DNA of 64,000 bases from Amyloporia xantha (GCA_036971615.1 JAYKKR010000007.1:496001-560000), one strand, 5' to 3'. Shown: positions 38,174 to 50,772, counted from the stretch's first letter. Numbers and translations: made by a program. The notes: a model not told the origin generated them from the sequence alone.

Positions 38174-40883
38174 GTTCGTGTATGCTGTGCTCGATGAAGA
38201 CTTCCGAAGAGGCAGAAGTTGAAACCCGAGGGATGTTGACCACGGGGCGGTGCAAAGACGAGGTATAATATCAAAATAAACGACCTTATCAATACACGAC
38301 ACTCCGCGTTAAAGAAAAGCATTTTCGATCCGCGGTATGCTGAGCGGTGACGAACCGGCCTAGGTGGCGCTTACGGCGTTGAGTTTCACAATCAGAACAA
38401 GATCCCTGATAAGCGAACCAGTGCATGTCCTAACAACTCGGATCCGATGATACTGTAGTTCCGTGATTCGGAGCATCTGTCCAGAGCTTAAGTCAATTGA
38501 CGCAAGAAATGTAACGGCCTCTATCTACTCACGAATTGCAATTGCTATGATATCCGATCTATACAGTACCATAACAAGGCGGATTGCTCGTACGTCCCAT
38601 GTCGCTCATACTTGGTAATGCCGAGTCTGGATACATACAGGTCAACATCCGAACGGCAATTTCATGCAGCGCTAACACTCCACCATCTCGGTGTGAAAGT
38701 GACACCGAGGCAAACGGCAGTAAGAGTACCAGGATCAGCAATATTGTGTTGGCCTGTTCGGTTGACAATATGACCGCGGAATGTTTGACGCAGCACCACA
38801 AGCCGGAATGGCGAGCAGATTAGTGGGCGAGGTAATCAGGGTGGAATCACAATCGCGATATCGGAAACCACCGGAGAAAGGGGAAAATAACATGCCTTCC
38901 TACCTTATGCGCGCCAGAAACATGTCGCACAGGCGAGCCGACTATGCTATCATTGCAAGTCAATCGCAGACCGCGACATTATTATCGAGTCTTTCGCTTC
39001 CACGAGTTGACCGATCTCTTGCACACCATGTGACGTGTTCAATCAGACAGAAACAAGGGAGTGCACCTTGTATGGCGCATCTGTAGGTATACCCTGTTAA
39101 ATGATTGGGTTTGAGACTAATGTCAAGGTTACATTTTACCGTTAACCTTGGAATGCACTGTCAATAGCATAGCATTCTTGATGCTGAAGAGGATGGACGC
39201 ACTGATGGACTAGTCTATCACACGATCTGGCTGCAAGCTATGCGCATCATATGCAAGTGGTCATCACGTACAGATTGCATCTTGGTTGGTTTGCATCGTT
39301 CTCTGCTTCATATGGCCACTTCCGGAAATTGGTCCCGAGTCACTTCTGGGCCATCATTGTCCGAATCGACGACATGCAAAACGACATAGAGTTTGCAGTA
39401 GCGTCGGAATAGGAGAAAATCTTCCGGAAAATATACGTTGAATTGGCTAAGCGCAGGTGGAAATCATTCAATGCGAACAGTTCGCTATAATCATTCAAAC
39501 TAGTCATGGGGAGACAGCATCGCTGGGGCTGGAGTACAAGCAGCTGATTGAGAAATCAGAGGACAAACCGGTCGGAAATCAGGATTTAGACCAATCCGGA
39601 TATTGAGCACTTGTAATCGACCGGTATACGGTGACACAAACAGGTGGATGTAGGCAGGAATTGTCAATAACTAGCCGAGGAAGGGAAGATCTGGTCCATG
39701 GGAAGATGCCGCGACAAGAGCGATGCCAAAAAAGGAAAGGGACGTTGTTGTTCAACTTTCCGCAGAGATCTATTCCAAGATGCAATTTTCTAGAGCGGCA
39801 TCCACGGAACAGGCTTTCTCAATCGCACCCTATTCAGTCTCTACTTGTAGCTCTATTTTTACAGCTGAAATTGTGGCCGCAGAGTCTGGATGCGGAACGT
39901 CTGTAATAGAAACGGATTTGGCTGAAGTCTTGCCGTGCGTGACGGTGCAGCGAAACTCCAAGCTTCATGGCTCCATGGAACTTGCCAATCTGGATAGAAC
40001 AGCGCTCTTTCATGGATAACCTGACCAACCTTTCCTCGGCTTACTACTTTGGTGCACTTGATTCCAGTCATGCTTCGCTATCTAGTGTCGAGCAATGCGC
40101 ATTACTACCCCGGTTGGCACGATTCCTTTCATGCCAGTTTCGTTTATCTGAGAATTTTGACAGTGCTACAATCTGTCACCGAAATCGCACGACGTCTTCT
40201 ATACGATCTGAGTGATGTCAGAGACGTCGCTTAACGATCCCGAGTGTACCGATCGCGTCCTGCCCAAATTGTGCATGTGAGGACGAAAGAAGAGTGTTAG
40301 GCGGCAGCTACGTATTTGCTTCATTCATGAATGATCGCGGAGCCTTCCCGTTATGTCATGATGCGCTGTCGAAGTCAAGCTGACCAGCCGAATGGTGGAC
40401 CGCATCATTCGCTGCAGCACCGCACCCGCGCCGAGAACCTTCTTAGGTTGAATTCAATGGGCTACATGCATTCAAGGCATTTATGCAGACCCGAGTTTCC
40501 CTGAGATGTGTTCTCAACAACGGATCAGTGAATCGGACGAATTAAACGTCAAAGAATTCTGAACTACCCTGGAGTCCAATGGTTCGGAAGACGGAATAGA
40601 AGTCACGGCTTGCATTGTGTGCGGTCTTCGTAATTGGAATAGAGGTGCGCGACGGGCCTTGGCCTCACTCGGGGATATGGGGATCCTGACTAACCGTACG
40701 ATGCTAGTGTGTGAAAATGGGCTTCACTGGCGTTTGCTCTGGGGCGTGCTATGGACTGTCCACCAATGTACACAAGGGCTCACTGTCCCGAGAGCATTAT
40801 AAAAGCGAGCAAGTGGCGTGTCTTGCGTTTCAGCTCCTCTTATCATCACCAACGCCCTTCATACCCATAACACTTCACCTGAT
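38174..40883. other. 2.7-kb stretch without a supportable gene
   Basis: It separates two divergent genes, so both promoters lie in it. A TATAAAA at 40798-40804 serves the citrate synthase. A small inverted pair (CAAGGTTA / TAACCTTG, about 39126-39152) is the only other structure seen. Confidence 0.5.
40798..40804 (+). promoter_or_regulatory. TATA box of the citrate synthase gene
   Basis: TATAAAA sits 80 bases before the ATG at 40884, the usual distance for a fungal TATA promoter with a short leader. The bases between are C/T-rich. Confidence 0.6.
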
Positions 40884-42411
40884 ATGGCCACCGTCGAGAC
40901 GCACACCGCTCCCGAAGTCGTGAGTTAGTCCCTTCACTATGACTATATCGTCGCTAACTCGTACCCTCGTAGCGCACCTTGTTCGACGCCATAGAGGCTC
41001 GATTACCTTCCCGCCTCAAGCTCTTCTCCAAACTTTCGAAGGAGCATGCCGACGTTACACTGCATAAGATGACGGTCGGAAACGTTCTGGGTGGAATGCG
41101 CGGTCTGCCCTTGCGTACTCTGGGAGGTCTCAGGTACAGACAACGCCGGTATTCGATACCACGGCAAGTCGCTCCGCGAGCTGCTGGACTTACTCCCTAA
41201 ATGGCGCGGCTCAGAGCAACCATCCCCGGAGGCAGTACTCTGGTACCTCTACAGCGGGACCATCCCTTCTCGCGCAGAGTTGGAGCATTTCGCTGCCGAC
41301 CTCGCCCGTCGCGCCGAGCTGCCTGGGGAGGTGGAGGAGTTCTGCGACAGCCTTTCGCCCGACATCTCGTCGACTGCGCAGCTCATCATGTGTCTATCCG
41401 TGTATTCTAACCACTCCAAGTTTTCGGCAGCGCTCCTGAACGGCGTGCCGAGGTCGCAACTCTGGCAGCATGCTCTCGAAGATGCGCTGGACAGCCATGT
41501 CTGTACACCGATCCTTTCTGCAAGGATCTATGCCAACAAACATCGGGACGGTCGTGACCGAACTACCCCGTTGGATCCGTCAGGGGACATCGCTCAGAAT
41601 TTTGCTATCAGAATGGGCCGCGCCACTGATGTCGATTTTATTGAGCTTATTCGAATGTATTGGGCCCTACACATGGACCACGGCGCGAACGTTTCAGCAC
41701 ACACTATGCGTAAGTCCGGGTGTCTCCATATTGTGGCTCGTTGTCTGACCGATACATTTCTGTCTCATCGTACAGGGCTTAGCAGCTCTGCTTGGACGGA
41801 TCCATACCTCACTATGGCGTCAGGCCTTATCTCCGGCACTGGAATCCTTCACGCAGGCGCCATCATGCAAGCGCTGCGCTACAACCAGGCTATGGCTTCC
41901 GTCCTCGGTCCAGAGCCGACACCCGAAGCGGTCGAGACTTATATCTGCCGGACGCTGGAGAAGGGCCACGTCGTTCCTGGGTACGGTCATGCACTCCTGC
42001 GGGACGTGGACCCGCGTCTCGAGCCGATCACGCGCTTCATCAACACGCGCTCGGTTCCCGCATCGGCGACGAAGGAGCAGGGCGCGATGCTGAAGCTCGT
42101 CGGGCGCAACAGCACGATCGTGCCTGACATCCTGCGGAGACATGTCCCGCGCATGAAGAGCACGGCGCCGAACGTGGACTCGCTCAGCGGGTGCTTGATG
42201 TATGCGCATGGGTTGGATATCGATTTTATTTTGCTCGTCATGGGGTGCAGCCGGGGGATGGGCTTCATGGCGCAGTATGTTTGGGACAGAGGTCAGTACC
42301 ATTGCCGTTTTCTATGCGGACGAACAGTCGCTGATGAGCCCTGTAGCTCTTGGTCTGCCCATTGAACGCCCGCTTAGTATTACGATGGACCAGATCGCTG
42401 CAAAATTGTAA
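40884..42411 (+). pseudogene. Citrate synthase with peroxisomal targeting end, frame broken by one extra base
   Basis: Exons 40884-40919, 40973-41709, 41776-42291 and 42347-42411. The enzyme condenses acetyl-CoA with oxaloacetate. Motifs of the eukaryotic form are present: HMDHGANVSAHT, ILHAGA (catalytic His), VVPGYGHALLRDVDPR (catalytic His), PNVDSLSG (catalytic Asp) and CSRGMGF with its substrate-binding Arg. GGMRGLP and CVLWEVSGTD are adjacent in the family but lie in different frames here. One extra base within CCCTT (41108-41112) explains it, and removing it gives 450 residues. The N-terminus (MATVETHTAPEV) is not a mitochondrial presequence, and the protein ends AKL, a type-1 peroxisomal signal. 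A peroxisomal citrate synthase of the glyoxylate cycle is likely; a methylcitrate synthase is possible. Decayed or misassembled. Confidence 0.82.
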
Positions 42412-42842
42412 CATTTTTTCCTCCGCGCCTCTTTAGAATCACTTCCTCTCTATGATGTTGTTTATCGTACGCTTGTTTTTACCGAGTAATGTGTCCGCAG
42501 CATGAAAACCATACATACACGTTGCGTTAGTAGCCCTATTGGCCTGTTACTGGTACCTATCATCGACCTTATTGTGAGATGCTCTTGAGTTCACAAGACT
42601 AGACCTTGATAAATGGGGTATAATTGTGGCTGCCTTGAGAGTGAACGTGTCGGCTCCACCATTGTTAGCACGGAAATAAGTAATCAACACCACAGAATGG
42701 AAACCCATGTATATCGGACCTGGGACGACACCCAGCGGATTAAAATCTGGATTTGACAAAAGAAAAGAAAAAAAGGAAAAGTAGTCAGTAAGCGCGCTAC
42801 AAATTTTGCGCGGACTTGGGACATCGTGCCGATAAAAACACT
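42412..42842. other. Intergenic stretch before the tRNA
   Basis: 431 bases hold the 3' end of the citrate synthase gene and the Pol III terminator of the tRNA. Nothing else is seen. Confidence 0.6.
42834..42838 (-). terminator. Pol III terminator of tRNA-Lys
   Basis: A run of five T on the minus strand starts four bases past the last base of the tRNA, as expected for RNA polymerase III termination. Confidence 0.75.
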
Positions 42843-42949
42843 AGCCCACCGCGAGGGTCGAACTCGCAGCCTTCAGATCCCGCCTATGAGGAGAAACTCT
42901 CGCATTAAATGTAAGAGTCTGACGCTCTATCCGATTGAGCTAGGCGGGC
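42843..42949 (-). tRNA. tRNA-Lys (anticodon CUU) with a 33-base intron
   Basis: On the minus strand the acceptor stem GCCCGCC (from 42949) pairs with GGTGGGC (ending 42844), with one G-T pair; base 73 is at 42843. The A box TAGCTCAATCGG and the B box GAGTTCGACCC are in place. The anticodon stem is TCAGA/TCTGA with loop CTCTTA-A, so the anticodon is CTT, which reads the Lys codon AAG. A 33-base intron (42879-42911) interrupts the loop after the purine that follows the anticodon, the standard position for nuclear tRNA introns. The mature tRNA is 74 bases. Confidence 0.95.
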
Positions 42950-43277
42950 TTGATGTCGGCCCGACAATTACCCTTTGTAGCTTGGACGGTCGGCGCCGTC
43001 AAGTTGGGAAGAGGCGCACAATCACATGACTGGAAGCTCATCCACTTATTGCAGCCGGTTCAGAGACTTCAATGACGCGGGAGGTGGTCATGATTACAGC
43101 GGCGGCCTTCCAAATTGTCCTCACAAACACTATTATACTTGATGGACTATAAATGAGTTTCTCGGGGTATCATAACATTTGTCGAGTAGTAAATGCAAGT
43201 ACCATTAGCAGCGTCACGGTATATACTATACGTATGCTTCAAAGATCAAGTCACAGGTCCCCAGGGAGAAACCACGT
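42950..43277. other. Intergenic stretch between the tRNA and the hydrolase
   Basis: 328 bases with no gene seen. It contains the 3' end of the minus-strand hydrolase gene and sequence upstream of the tRNA. Confidence 0.6.
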
Positions 43278-44127
43278 TCAAACAGAGTCGACCGTCAAGT
43301 GTTTCTCAAACCATGCAATAGCCTGCTCCTTCGCCTTGTCCCTCGCCGCCTTCTTCTTCTCGTCCGCCATGTTACCCCGAACGGTCCATCCGTGGTTGAC
43401 ACCCTCATACGTCACAACCTCGAAGTCCTTCAAGTTCTTCCCCTTCAGGTATTTCTCCGTCTCTTGGCCCCGCGCCGCGTCGTAATTGTGATCGGTAGCA
43501 GCGATCGCGAAGCTGATAGGATGTGAGATATTCTCGAGCTCTGTAGGAAACTTGACCAGCGACGGATGGCACGCGACTGTTGCGTCGAAGTCGCTGTTCA
43601 TTGTGATAGCGTACCGCCCGCCCCAGCAGAAGCCGACGAAGCCAACCTTCGCATCGGCCTGCGTCTCACGAAGATGCCTCAGCAGACCGCCGATCTTGGC
43701 AGACTGTGCGGATTTGCTGTTACGGAGAACGAACGGGACAAAGACGAAGAGGGACAACGGTCGGAGGAGTCGCTGACCAATTGTGGGCTTGTCATTGACT
43801 GGATCACCCGAATCCAATGTCCACTGGGGGATCTCGTATCCTAGCGGAATGGGCGTCTGTCAGCAAGGGCAACTTAATACGGTCAATGGCGCGTAACATA
43901 CCGTCAAAGAGATCTGGGATGTAGACGCGGAACCCACGAGCGGCGTACTCGTCGGCGAGCAGTCTCGTGTTGATGAACTTCCACCCAAAGATGTCAATCC
44001 CAAAGACAACGATGCGCTTCGAGTTCTCGTCCCCAGTGGCGTACGTCGGGAGACCTGCGATGGTGATCTCCTCCCCGACTGCTGTGCCTTCGTGGATGTT
44101 TCCCGTTACACAATCGGCACATGCCAT
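43278..44127 (-). CDS. Dienelactone hydrolase family protein
   Basis: Minus-strand exons 43902-44127 and 43278-43840 (61-base intron) give 262 residues, normal for the family. It has an alpha/beta-hydrolase fold with the Cys-Asp-His triad: the nucleophile elbow GFCWGG (Cys near 147), an Asp in AATDHNYD (192 or 196) and the His in VNHGWTVRG (near 225). The start MACADCVTGNIHEGTAVGEE is typical of fungal members related to yeast Aim2. Dienelactone hydrolases open lactone rings in the breakdown of catechols and chlorinated aromatics. For fungal cytosolic members the natural substrate is mostly unknown, so a role in aromatic degradation is inference. There is no signal peptide or membrane span. 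Confidence 0.93.
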
Positions 44128-45181
44128 TTTCGCGAAAGAACGACTGAAGGTGGGTGGATAGGGGTAGCGTAAGGCGGGAGCTTTGAGGAAGCGACGGCGT
44201 TAGTCAGTCTATTTTATACGACGAAACGGCACGGGGGAACATACACCTCGCTCGGCTCAGGGAATCGACGCACGTACGAATGATAGGAACGAGAAGTCGA
44301 GATGAACGGCTAGCGCGCTGCGTCAGCAAGGTTCCAAAGCTCGTCCGCCTGATACGAAGCATTGAAACCTAGCCTCGTGCGACCACAAGCCATATAACAT
44401 AATCCGCCTTGCGCATGAAATTCTCTGACGGCCTGGTGAAGATATTCCTCCGAATAAAGCGGAATTGGCCCCCGGCAATTGAACGAGGTTGATTTCACGT
44501 GCCTTGAGCATGTTTTACCGTCTGTCGGCGCTTACGGTCGCGGCCTGCCGGATGAATTAATCAACGTCACGTATAGACTACCGTTAGAAAACAAGCCTTT
44601 TCCCCTGGGCTCAGGCTGTGGTTTTCTTGCTTCACTATCTCTACCCGAAGGCGAACGGACAAACAACTACTGGTGATTCTACAACAATATGCTGCCCGTG
44701 AGTTACCGCTGCAATGCGACTCGGACGTGCGACTGCCTCCGACACAGCCTGCAAAGGCCCAGCTATCATGACTATCAGCCACATTTCCGAGGATCACGCT
44801 CAGAAGGATCGGCAAGTATGTAGATACACGAACGTTCGGCGTCCGCCTTCACCTCCGTTGCTTGTTCGGGGGTCCAATTCGTGTGTCTAGACAATCAATC
44901 TCGAAGAGTCGTACTGCTTTCAAATTCCTTGCCGAGCAGGCTACGGCTCATGATCACATCCTTATGTGGTGGACTGCTTGTTGATTCCTGCTGGACTTCG
45001 TAACGGAGGTTCATAATCTGAGACCGTATCATTTTTTGACGTCGAGGAATCTAATGCATGTTTTGCTACAGACTCCAGATGTAAAGGCTTGGGTATGACA
45101 CAGACCTCGATGCGCAACACAGTAAGAGGATGAAGTTCGTGACACATGTCGCACCTGAGCAGTCTTAAACTATCACCTCGT
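44128..45181. other. Intergenic stretch of about 1 kb
   Basis: It lies between two minus-strand genes and holds the hydrolase promoter and the amine oxidase 3' end. Small open frames (for example minus 44310-44498, 62 codons) resemble nothing known. Confidence 0.55.
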
Positions 45182-47278
45182 CTAGTACGTCAAGCAACCT
45201 GGCGATACCATTGGGCGCGGCCCAGTAAAACCTGCTTTGATAAGATGTTCCTCGTTGAATTCGTCAACAGTTCCCCAGTCTTTCTTCAAAATGTCTATAA
45301 GGTCATCCCTCCCGTCGGCTGCAAACTGACGCAAGCGGTGATCAGTCGATTCCAGCACGGCTCCAGAGAAGGCAGTAACATACGATCTGGTAGACACAGC
45401 GATACGCGCTGTTCAGAGAACCAATGAGCCATCTAGACGCGAAAGTATTTGTTTCAAGTTCTTCGGCGGGTTATCAGAATGCATGTGACTTACGCATGAT
45501 GGACGCTAGTGGCTTCCCCGGCAAAATACAGTCGGTCAGCCGCTGGCATGGTCACATTACGATATAGATTGGCGAATTGTGAGGGACCGAAGAGGGCAAA
45601 TGCACCTGGGATAGATAGGTCAGTAATTAGCAACTAGGGGACAAACCGTACTGTGATATTGAGTCCACTCACCAGCTGAAAATTCGTGATTGTACCAAGG
45701 CCAGACATCATAATTTTCCACGAGGATTCGTAATGCAGCGGCAGTGAGACCGTTTCCATGCATATCAGCCAGGTCCTTCAGGATGACATCTAGAAGGGCT
45801 TGCTCTGCGGCCGAGTTTTGGCCCCGTGCTAGAGCCCCGAAACGTAAAGCATCTTGTGCCCAGGTGTAGCTTACAATAATAGTGGCGTCTGTGCCACCTA
45901 TCCCATAGGAGGGATAAACGACTACTCGTGTGGGCCGGTCTGTGGAGGAGACACCACCCAACTGCGAGAAAGGCGGTTGCTCCCACCATCTGCTAGAGAA
46001 TTTGATGGCAACCTTGACTGCTGCATCATAATGCAATGCGCGTATGGCAGTGCTGAGATCCCAAGAGAATCCGCACTGTGATGTATCCACGAGTGACAAA
46101 CACGACAGTGGCAAGGTAGAAATGACATGAGAATAAACCTTGGGAGTGCCAGAGTCTCCGGCGACAGTTACCAGCATTGAATCTGGAAGTGTATCATCAC
46201 GATCGGAGATAATTGGTGCAATAGCAGTCACGCGCTGGCCTCGCTGGAGCGTTCCAGGTGCAATGAGCTGAGCCATGCGTCGAGAAATTTCCTCCGAGCC
46301 ACCCCTAGGTAAATATATCAAACCCGGGAGGCTGATCGATAAAATCAAAACGCACTGAATACAGTACCACGAGTCGTTGTCGGTGTCGTCGAGATCAAGA
46401 GAATCCATCACGCTTTCACTCAAAGCGCAATCGTACAAATTCGTCGCTGACTGTAGCGTTTCCAAGGTTGTCACCACCTTCAAGTTGGTTCTCGTGAGTA
46501 TCACCATCCGCAGGATGAACACCGGCTCGGGGACTGACCTGATCGGTGTAGTTCAGCACCGTGCCTGATGGGGTTGTCCAAGTCTTCAGGACAGAAGTCA
46601 TATAGGCGCGGGTGGAGTAAGTGTCGTACTGCATCAGATATTTCCATCCCTCGTCGAAATTACGTTTCAATTTCTTCTTGAATGGCCCCAACGCGCCCTC
46701 AATATAATCGTCTGCACTGCTTTTGAGGCCTACTTTGAAGGGATCGTCACGACTTTGAGCTTGGTATTCCGCTTCGTTTTTCCTAATTCCATTGTAGTAG
46801 AGAATATTGTTTTCCTCCGCATCAGACATCACATATTTGATGAGCAATCCGTCGCGCTCGATCCCAACTCTTTCAAACAGATCGAACACGCGCCCCATAA
46901 AGTCGATTTTGGGGAAGCGCATTGCACCACGATCCTAGTCATTATCGTGTAGCACTGAGTACACTGAATACAATTTATGGTACTCACATAATAGTCATTT
47001 GGCGATTCAGAGAACCTGTAAGTCCACAGTCTACCGCCAGTGTGATCATTCTCTGGCTCGGCTTCTAGGATTTCGTAGTTATAGCCGTAATCCTTGAAAG
47101 TGTCGAGTATCATGGCAGCGTAAAGACCCGCCGCACCTCCGCCAAGAATCCCGATTTTGATGGGTTCGGCGACCGTTGGCAACGGAAGGACGTGAGAAGG
47201 AGGAATCGTGGGGGGTACCGCTCTGGCCTGATATTCTGCGATGATTTCCCTTGCATATTGCTCACGGATGGAAGGCAT
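45182..47278 (-). CDS. FAD-dependent amine oxidase, probably L-amino-acid oxidase
   Basis: Minus-strand exons 46988-47278, 46539-46934, 46368-46477, 45673-46304, 45494-45605, 45384-45432 and 45182-45325 give 577 residues. Residues 40-75 form the FAD-binding Rossmann motif (KIGILGGGAAGLYAA, then the ribose-binding EILEAE). GGRLWTYRF and DRGAMRFPK are the usual substrate- and flavin-contact blocks of L-amino-acid oxidases. Near the C-terminus, RLYFAGEATSVHHAWLIGSLNSAYRCVYQI is the second FAD-binding block. The enzyme should oxidise an L-amino acid to the keto acid with ammonia and hydrogen peroxide. No signal peptide is visible, so it is probably intracellular. The second intron ends in AAG. 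Substrate range is not predictable. Confidence 0.9.
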
Positions 47279-49409
47279 TTGGGTGCACGAAGTAGGAGAA
47301 GAGTTACAAGGAGATATCGTACCTTCCAGTCCCTGGAGAGTCTATTATACTCGTCAAGGGATCTATTTAAAGCTCCGCATACAAGGACGGATCCTGCCAC
47401 AAACATTAATAAGGTTGTCAGATGTATTCATGGCGAGAAGGTCTGAGCTAAGCTGATCACTTCCCTTGCATTTGTGACTTCCCTACATACCCAAACGCCG
47501 GTATGGAAGAGAAGGCGCAAACCCGAAACCCCTTTTCTTGTGCACATGAGGGTCCTGCCTCCGCAATGTAGTAAACGCACCTTAAACGGGAAGATCTCCC
47601 TTCATGGATGCGATAAGATAGTATCACTAACTTTCGAACGCTGCTTTCAATGCTTCTCAGGCTACACGCGTATCACATTCTTCCCTGCGAGCTGAACATT
47701 TTGAAATTGAAACATAAAGGAGTATGCTTGAAATCGCAAACTTACCTCGCCGCTAATTGAGTCCAGAGTGGCTTTTGAGACTTCGGCTAGAGCCGTGACA
47801 GCAATGCATAATCTTCCAGTGAAAATTTTCTCCTTGTAGCTCACGATTTCGGTCTGACAGTAATAGAAGGCGCCGGCGAAGCGAGGCCTGCCAGTGGTCA
47901 GTGGTCGGCCGGTGGTCCAACTTAAACTTTGTACAATTGACCCACGGAAAGATGCTCCCGGACATGAATGGGGCCCAATGGAAGACACACATCCATATGA
48001 ATGGAAGGAAGAAACTTATGCAGTCATCACTCTATCGAGAACTACTACCTTTAGATGTAGAAGCTCTTGTATTTGCATTTGTAGAGGCCGCAGATGTTTC
48101 AGAAGACGAAGTCATACCTCAGAATTGTATTATAGCCATATGCATGTGGTCACCGCCTTCCTGGCAAAACAACCAGAGCTGAGAGATCGGACCTCATCCT
48201 GAAAATAAACCACGCAGGGTACTGAAGCCATCTACCGATGTCGCATGAGGCAGATGCCACGCGTTTGAGGGGGGCTGTGAATGTTGTATTAATAGAATAG
48301 AGTACGGAAGCTTAATGTTTACTCACGCAACCGAGAGCATTTGTCTGTCAGTCTGCTAGCTCAGCGCTGAATTTAAACTTGCATATCATAAAGGTCAGCA
48401 ATGGCACAGACGTGGGCTTGTCTAAATTATAAGAGGAGATTCTGAGCTCTCACCATTGACACAGACGTCATGAATAGCTAACTACATATATTCAATCCTT
48501 CAGCGAACGGTCTGGTGAAATGTCCTTCTGTGCCAACTGGTACTTCGCTCTGGATGACAGATCGCATCCGCTGCGTGTCTTCGACTGATTGAGGGGGATT
48601 TAAAGGGAGAAAATGCGTCAAGAGCACCGCTTGCAGATACGCCGATGACAACCAGATGTAACAGGTAGGGTAAGAGTAATACGACCCTGATTCGTCAATC
48701 TTGATCTGGGCGAGGTACAAGACATTTAGGATCCATCCACACTCTTCCATTTCTAACGTATCACAGAAGAAGACCTACAGAGTTACTGTACGGCTCATCC
48801 AGTCACAAGTGTTTGTAAAGACCGCTCGAATCTCGATTGAAGAGAGTGGTTGATACTGGTATCACATTCAGTCGTCGGACCACCTATAACGTTTAGGAAA
48901 GCAAGTTATGTAAACATAAAGTTAAGACAGATAGAGCAGTACAAGTCTCCGGCTCAAGCGCATTTCACTAGACTGATGCTGGATGAAATTCGTGCAATCG
49001 AGATAAGTAAGTAAGCGCGCCTGTATACCGGCGCTAAAAACATCACCAACCAAACACTTATTATCACTGTATCATCTTGTGTTATTATGGTGCTTAGCCT
49101 TCATTCCACCAAATTGGCACTTGAATTCACAGAAATATCTCTCTGATAAGGAGAGACGGTGCAATCGTCATTACCCAAGCCGTGCTACTGCTATAAGAAT
49201 AATATCGCTTGTCGCACAGACGATGCTGCAGTCGTTGACGGTTGTAAAGACTATAGTCATCGTCACTATCTGGCGTCGTACAGTGACAGTAGTTGATCGT
49301 TAGTGAGTATATACGTCCCACTACTATCAAAATGAAGATACATTCTAATCCTACTTAGGAGACGTAATTCGACGAAACAGCAGGGAATATCTGCAATCAG
49401 ATCTCTAAC
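47279..49409. other. 2.1-kb stretch without a supportable gene
   Basis: It separates two minus-strand genes. A 90-codon minus-strand frame at 48478-48750 has a plausible hydrophobic segment (CYIWLSSAYLQAVLLTHFL), but I recognise no family and see no convincing neighbouring exon. A short G/T-rich repeat (GTGGTCAGTGGTCGG, 47892-47906) is present. Confidence 0.45.
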
Positions 49410-50772
49410 CTATTTTCCATCCATCACAGCAACTCTCGAACCACTCGATTTCGAGAATTCACTAATGTCGCTCAAAGAGTCATGTGTAACCTCCGCAAGG
49501 GACTCCGGGTTCGAACATACGCTTTCCTTGTGGACTAGTCCTCGCGTCGACCTAGATTCTGCCTCGCCTGCCGAATGCTGTGGATGCAAGCTGGACGGAA
49601 CAATCACAGTCGCTTGATGTATGCGGTGGAATTGTGTCGGATAGCCGATCTCGGTGCCAATCATTGCACCTGAGGTGCTCCCCAGTCCCTTCGCTGCGTC
49701 ATAAATGCTTAGGTTGAGTCGCATCTGCAGCGAAAGCAATATTGGGACCATGCACAGCACTAGCGCAACGGTGACCAAATGTTCCCTCATGAGTAGGTAT
49801 AATCATGACCCCAATCGTTTGGATACGCACATTGCAAGTTGGATCCCGCGAGGATCTCCAGGCTCTCATTTTTCAAGAACCAGAGGATGCCCGTTGCGAG
49901 GAGTGACGCCGGATACAGTACTCCTGACTCGATGGCATAAGCCAAGCATCTTCTGTGGAATGATTCTGACGCAGGACGCAGGTGTCGGACTTGCCGCATC
50001 GCCAGCAATGTCCGTACGACGATGCTAGCCGTGATGATGACGTTAGTGACGAAGCTCAAGATGTATGCAATAGGAGCCAGGCAGTTGATTGTTGACGTTT
50101 CAAGGAGCGAATCGTGAGTGAACACTCGATAGTTGTGTACCAGGATGAACCAGACGACTGACAGAACCAATTTGACACTAGCATGTAGCGGAAGGTAGAA
50201 TGGACAAACCTGCGGTAACCACTGCGCAGACACTTGGAAGGACTACCATCTTCCATTGGCCGCCAAACATCACATACACACGATAGATCTGGTGTCCCGT
50301 TATTCGTTAACCTGGACACCGATAATCGACACTCGCCATCAAGCCATCTGCTACGATAACTGCGACACCATACGCAGCATTCATCACAACATTCGTAGGC
50401 TGCCCACGGTCCTCATAATAGGCTTCTGGTGACGGCCAGTCGAAGAACGCTTCTCTGACGCTGTGTATAACGGCTGCCTGCTCCAAGAAGTCTAGCGAAT
50501 CTCACGTGCTCATAATCGTTGGCTTACCAGGTGGACGGTGCACAACACGAAGATGCCTACTATGGAACAGACACCAATGCGTCGCGCGATGCTTGGTTGC
50601 GTCTGTTGTGCGAATAAACACAAGATCGCTAAAACGAGAATAATATTGACTCCTTTGCAGGAACATTAGAGCATGTTCGCTGATTGTCATGTCGGGGAAT
50701 GTGTTCACCGTACAAGACGGTTTCAAGGAAGGCACCGAAAAGCCGTCCTTGTGCGAGCGTCACCCCGCCCAT
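49410..50772 (-). CDS. Fungal multi-pass membrane protein of unknown function
   Basis: Minus-strand exons 50709-50772, 50528-50652, 50477 down to 50337, 50288 down to 50210, 49831-50157 and 49410-49759 give 361 residues. About seven hydrophobic spans are visible, with landmarks MGGVTLAQGRLFGAFLETVLYG at the start, VVMNAAYGVAVIVADGLM, IYRVYVMFGGQWKMVVLPS and YAIESGVLYPASLLA, followed by a hydrophilic Ser-rich tail. This layout is that of a large family of basidiomycete seven-span proteins of unknown role, which are expanded in mushroom genomes. The first intron ends AAG, and the third (50289-50336) begins GC instead of GT. No ligand or partner can be inferred. Confidence 0.78.

Noticed and set aside
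48478..48750. 90-codon minus-strand frame with a hydrophobic segment
   Set aside because: No family, no neighbouring exon and no clear promoter; kept only as a remark in the intergenic entry.
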